Shown here: piece after piece, positions 42,493 to 45,166 of the stretch
Numbering within the stretch: the first letter of the stretch is position 1
Layout: each line of letters starts with the position of its first letter
Virus record (IMG/VR): IMGVR_UViG_3300050821_002199
Coordinates: 1 to 45,166 of that record
Strand: one strand, 5' to 3'
Source: a virus
DNA length: 45,166 nt
Made by a program: the position numbers and the translations under genes
The notes under the pieces: generated by a model
The model's input: the letters and a program-made list of their open reading frames with translations, nothing else
What the model was told of the DNA's origin: nothing
The model's database searches: none

Positions 42493-43121
42493 AGATTTAT
42501 TTTTGACCATTTAATTAAACATTTTCCAAGTTTATTTATTTGCAAACGAATTTTAAATTGTAATATATTATGAAATTTTGGAATCCATGATAAATGAAAT
42601 GCAAACAAATACTTAGACCACTGATAATCTTTGTTAAATTTTTTCCATGCCCATTTTAGGTCAGGAATGGAAACATTTTTGTTCTTTTCCAAAACATCTT
42701 TCAGTGCTTCATTTGGCGACATTTTATTTTTTATATTTTCACCGTATAAACGGATAGCATTTAGTTTACTGACTGCAATTTCACTTAAATGAAAGCCCAT
42801 AGATTGGTAGTCACATATATTACATTTAGGATGTTCAGGAATAAATACCGCACATAATTCTTCTTCTGCTCTACGCAATCCATTAAATATTTTTTCTTCC
42901 TCCGGCAAATTCATGTCTTCAACTCGCAAAGAAATTATGCTAAATCCTATATAATTCCAAAGTAAATTAGTATATAATTTAGTCATTCCCCATGAAAAAT
43001 TGGACGTAACTTCAGTGAAATATCTACAACGTTCATTAAAATAAATACCAACTACAGCAACTAAAGTTAACTGCTCTGGATGGTTCCATAGAAACTCCAC
43101 AATTTTAATAAAATTAGACAT
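42489..43121 (-). CDS. Phage protein of unknown function
   Basis: 210 residues, starting MSNFIKIVEFLWNHPEQLTL. One hydrophobic stretch near residues 15-27 is too short and polar for a confident membrane helix. A CxxC pair (KCNICDYQSMGFH, near residue 100) could bind zinc. The C-terminal half is basic, with Trp/Lys/Phe-rich helices (WAWKKFNKDYQWSKYLFAFH). No family is recognised. It is the first gene of the leftward small-gene cluster and is divergent from the GIY-YIG gene, so its promoter should lie in the 32-base spacer or inside that gene. Confidence 0.75.
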   Translation of the reverse strand: MSNFIKIVEFLWNHPEQLTLVAVVGIYFNERCRYFTEVTSNFSWGMTKLYTNLLWNYIGFSIISLRVEDMNLPEEEKIFNGLRRAEEELCAVFIPEHPKCNICDYQSMGFHLSEIAVSKLNAIRLYGENIKNKMSPNEALKDVLEKNKNVSIPDLKWAWKKFNKDYQWSKYLFAFHLSWIPKFHNILQFKIRLQINKLGKCLIKWSKINL

Positions 43122-43153
43122 GTTTTTGGGATTTCCCTTTAATATATATTAAC
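43122..43153. promoter_or_regulatory. Short divergent spacer with GC-rich palindrome
   Basis: Only 32 bases separate the divergent starts at 43121 and 43154. They hold GGGATTTCCC (43128-43137), an interrupted palindrome that stands out in AT-rich surroundings, then TTTAATATATATTAA. It could be an operator or a promoter part, and on the minus strand GGGA may serve as a ribosome-binding site. Confidence 0.3.
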
Positions 43154-43909
43154 ATGAACATTATAGCAGGTATTTATCAAATAGTCAATACTAAAAATGG
43201 CAAGTCTTATATAGGAAGCAGTAAAAATATAAAACTCCGTTTTGGTATCCATAAGTCTGCACTTAAAAACAATAGACATCATTGTGTCCACTTACAACGC
43301 TCTTATAATAAGCATGGAATAGATACATTTAAATTTGATATATTGAAGGAATTGATTGGCCCCACGGAACAACAATTATTTGATGAGGAAACAAAGTATA
43401 TACAGGAATTATTACCAGAATATAATATAGGAAGCGTTGGTGGTGGAGACAATCTCACTAAACATCCAAATAGGGAAGATATTGTTAAACGAATTGCCGA
43501 TGGTGTTAGGGAAAGAGTAGCTAAAATGACCAACGAAGAAAAGAAAAAAATATGGGGAAGACCTAAAGAGAAAAATTTCAATTGGCGCGGAGGTATATCT
43601 ACACCTAAATGTGATACTTGTGGGAAACCATTATTATATGGTCACAAAAAATGTTCGTTGTGTTCCAAGTTAGGCAAAAACAATCCATTTTATGGAAAAA
43701 AACACACCGATGAATATAAAAAGAAAGCGTCATTGCGAATGAAAGGAAAAATACCAACAAATTCAAGACCTGTCATTATAGAAGGAGTAGTATTCCAATC
43801 TGTGGCTGACGCAGCTAGGCACATGAACGTATGTAACGCCACTATTTTATTTCGTATAAAATCAAAATATTGGAATTATGAGTACGTTAAACCGCAATGT
43901 CAAACTTAA
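43154..43909 (+). CDS. Free-standing GIY-YIG homing endonuclease with NUMOD-type domains
   Basis: 251 residues, the only plus-strand gene. The GIY (residues 6-8) and YIG (19-21) motifs, Arg29 and the ELLPEYNIG segment fit a GIY-YIG nuclease domain. A zinc-finger-like CDTCGKPLLYGHKKCSLC follows near 155-172. Then a NUMOD3-type motif (NPFYGKKHTDEYKKK) and a C-terminal NUMOD1/IENR-type helix-turn-helix (VFQSVADAARHMNVCNATIL) should bind DNA. Such nucleases cut a target in a phage genome lacking them and spread by repair. The 3' end overlaps the end of the convergent thymidylate synthase gene by 23 bases, which points to thyA or its flank as the target region, as for I-TevI and the T4 td gene. 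The target is inference. Confidence 0.92.
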   Translation: MNIIAGIYQIVNTKNGKSYIGSSKNIKLRFGIHKSALKNNRHHCVHLQRSYNKHGIDTFKFDILKELIGPTEQQLFDEETKYIQELLPEYNIGSVGGGDNLTKHPNREDIVKRIADGVRERVAKMTNEEKKKIWGRPKEKNFNWRGGISTPKCDTCGKPLLYGHKKCSLCSKLGKNNPFYGKKHTDEYKKKASLRMKGKIPTNSRPVIIEGVVFQSVADAARHMNVCNATILFRIKSKYWNYEYVKPQCQT

Positions 43910-45017
43910 TTGTTGGGTGGGGATCATAACCTATTAATTTAATATCATCATATTTAAAATCAAATAGTGATTTAACTTTGGGATTTAACCACAATTTTGG
44001 TAATTGACGAGGTTCTCGCGTTAACTGTTCTTTAATTCCATCCAATTGATTCACATAAATATGTGTATCACCGTATGTATGAATAAATGTTCCAGAATCC
44101 ATATTAACACAATGGGCAATCATAGCCGTCAATAATGCATAACTTGTTATATTAAAAGGCACACCAACCGGGAAATCACACGATCTTTGAAATAACAAAC
44201 AGTTTAATCTTCTACGTGGAATACAGTGAGCATCCAAAGCATTATGTTCTTCAAATCCCTGAGCATTCCATTCTGCTTTGGCCTTTTTAGCATCCCACCC
44301 TTTTTCGAAAATCTCATATCTTTCTTCTAGTGTTAATTCCTCCGTATGAAATTGCATAAAACAGTGACATGGTGGGAGGGCGCAATGATCAACCCAATAT
44401 GGATGCCACGCTGAAATAATGATTCTTCTATCGTCTGGATTATTTTTCAGTTGGTTCATAACTTTTTGGAGTTGGTCAACTTTAAATTTATAATCAAAAC
44501 CAGTCCAATTAGGATTTTCTCCACCAAATTCAATTAAATGATATGGAAATGCTCTCCACATACCACCATAAGTTCCTTCACCAAGTTCTCCCCATTTCTT
44601 TGCAAACTCATTGTCGGTTTTGATTTTTCTGATGAATTCCTGTTGATTATACAAAATCCAACTATGTGTTTCAGCACAATATCCTTTTGTATAAGTGTTA
44701 TGTTCTTTTGAATCAATTAACAGTTGGTACTCTTTTTTATATCGCAAAAAGGCCCAATCATCCCAAATATGTACATCATTATCTACCAAATATTTAATAT
44801 TGGTATCGCCGCTAATGAACCATAATAATTCATGCACTATACCTTTAAACCATACTTTTTTCGTAGTCAATATAGGAAAAGCATCTAAATCAACTTTATA
44901 TTTAGCTTGTTCTCCGAATACCCCAATTGTATTTATCCCCGTTCTATTCTTTTTTACTCTACCATTTTCAAGGATAGTATTGATTATTCTAAAATATTCT
45001 TTATCTACATTATTCAT
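43887..45017 (-). CDS. thyA: Thymidylate synthase
   Basis: 376 residues. This enzyme methylates dUMP to dTMP with methylene-tetrahydrofolate, supplying thymidine for phage DNA. The catalytic Cys217 is in ALPPCHCFMQF. RRIIISAW, RSCDFPVGVPFNITSYALL and the GDTHIYVNQ and GYDPHP motifs are intact, so it should be active. It is longer than the E. coli enzyme (264 residues). One insert is in the small domain before GEGTYGGMWR, as in some bacterial enzymes. A second, of about 40 residues (LTLEERYEIFEKGWDAKKAK and on), sits between the strand QFH and LNCLLFQRSCD. Intact ends show the neighbouring endonuclease has not broken it. Confidence 0.96.
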   Translation of the reverse strand: MNNVDKEYFRIINTILENGRVKKNRTGINTIGVFGEQAKYKVDLDAFPILTTKKVWFKGIVHELLWFISGDTNIKYLVDNDVHIWDDWAFLRYKKEYQLLIDSKEHNTYTKGYCAETHSWILYNQQEFIRKIKTDNEFAKKWGELGEGTYGGMWRAFPYHLIEFGGENPNWTGFDYKFKVDQLQKVMNQLKNNPDDRRIIISAWHPYWVDHCALPPCHCFMQFHTEELTLEERYEIFEKGWDAKKAKAEWNAQGFEEHNALDAHCIPRRRLNCLLFQRSCDFPVGVPFNITSYALLTAMIAHCVNMDSGTFIHTYGDTHIYVNQLDGIKEQLTREPRQLPKLWLNPKVKSLFDFKYDDIKLIGYDPHPTIKFDIAV

Positions 45018-45022
45018 AATTT

Positions 45023-45166
45023 TTATTTCATACTAATAAAATATACACTTAACATTGCCAAGAAAATCCCAACAACTGTGTTCCATGTTAACGGATTAAA
45101 CCCAAAAAAATAATAAATAATTGCCATCATCACAATATATTTTACTTCATATACGGCTCCCACAGC
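45023..45166 (-). CDS. C-terminal end of a membrane protein
   Basis: 47 residues are visible before the TAA at 45023-45025. The frame is open to the right edge. Residues include a hydrophobic run (YIVMMAIIYYFFGFNPLTWN) and another (VVGIFLAMLSVYFISMK), so at least two membrane helices lie at the end of this protein. The stop lies five bases before the thyA start, so the two genes belong to one transcript. The family cannot be told from the part seen. Confidence 0.7.
   Translation of the reverse strand, partial: AVGAVYEVKYIVMMAIIYYFFGFNPLTWNTVVGIFLAMLSVYFISMK

Noticed and set aside
43303-43581. Open frame on the minus strand inside the GIY-YIG gene
   Set aside because: It lies opposite motif-bearing codons of the nuclease and has a low-complexity Ser/Leu composition.
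44695-45036. Open frame on the plus strand opposite thyA
   Set aside because: It is antisense to a clear ThyA with all motifs, has no recognisable domains and no start context. It is a shadow frame.
1-45166. CRISPR arrays, tRNA genes, insertion sequences
   Set aside because: I looked for regular spaced repeats, cloverleaf-like GC-rich segments and transposase motifs and saw none. The ASYA and similar repeats are protein-coding fibre repeats.

Overview
This window is a stretch of the late (virion) region of a large, AT-rich tailed phage of the myovirus type, roughly one third G+C by eye. The evidence is a T4-like baseplate set (a GPW/gp25 wedge protein, a gp6/baseplate-J wedge protein and a hub/spike protein ending in a histidine-rich tip), a tandem set of tail fibres ending in a tail-collar protein, a sigma-like factor of the late-transcription (gp55) kind, a phage PhoH ATPase, a phage-type thymidylate synthase and a free-standing GIY-YIG endonuclease. 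Genes are packed with very short gaps or ATGA overlaps. All but one read on the minus strand. The standard code is used, with TAA and TGA stops. No stretch over 300 bases lacks a gene, and I see no tRNA, rRNA, CRISPR array or insertion sequence.

Reading along the transcription direction, from the right edge leftwards: the C-terminal end of a membrane protein (45023-45166), thymidylate synthase (43887-45017), the GIY-YIG endonuclease on the opposite strand (43154-43909), a run of small genes mostly of unknown function (40786-43121), and a strong intrinsic terminator (40721-40763). Then come a small unknown gene, PhoH, and five tail-fibre-type genes (30540-39626). Next is an unusual accessory block: a secreted nucleoside-hydrolase-like protein (28123-30534), a secreted 1966-residue multidomain glycoside-hydrolase/protease/beta-helix protein (22216-28116), a four-helix-type membrane protein with a long coiled coil, and two small proteins. 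The late sigma-like factor follows. Then come the baseplate genes: a small protein, hub/spike, unknown, gp25, gp6, a DNRLRE-type protein, a coiled-coil protein, a 1351-residue structural protein, a 213-residue structural protein, and three large proteins carrying Ig-like, FG-GAP propeller, dockerin-like and trypsin-like modules. The leftmost gene is cut by the window edge.

The most interesting part is the set of enzyme-like modules of bacterial-surface type inside a late phage operon. Two proteins carry Sec signal peptides, so they should leave the cytoplasm of the infected cell, which is unusual for virion-region genes. A trypsin-like module occurs twice, once with an apparently intact His-Asp-Ser triad (1966-residue protein) and once with Ser replaced by Ala (1513-residue tail protein). 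The nucleoside-hydrolase-like protein has lost the paired aspartates that bind calcium in that family. These modules, together with the Asn/Thr-rich style of the secreted proteins, look to me like proteins of Verrucomicrobiota, Planctomycetota or Bacteroidota. That makes such a host plausible, but this is inference from recalled family patterns and not from a search.

Most start codons lack a clear Shine-Dalgarno sequence and have AT-rich leaders. A TATTTAT element recurs just upstream of seven starts and may be a promoter or translation signal.
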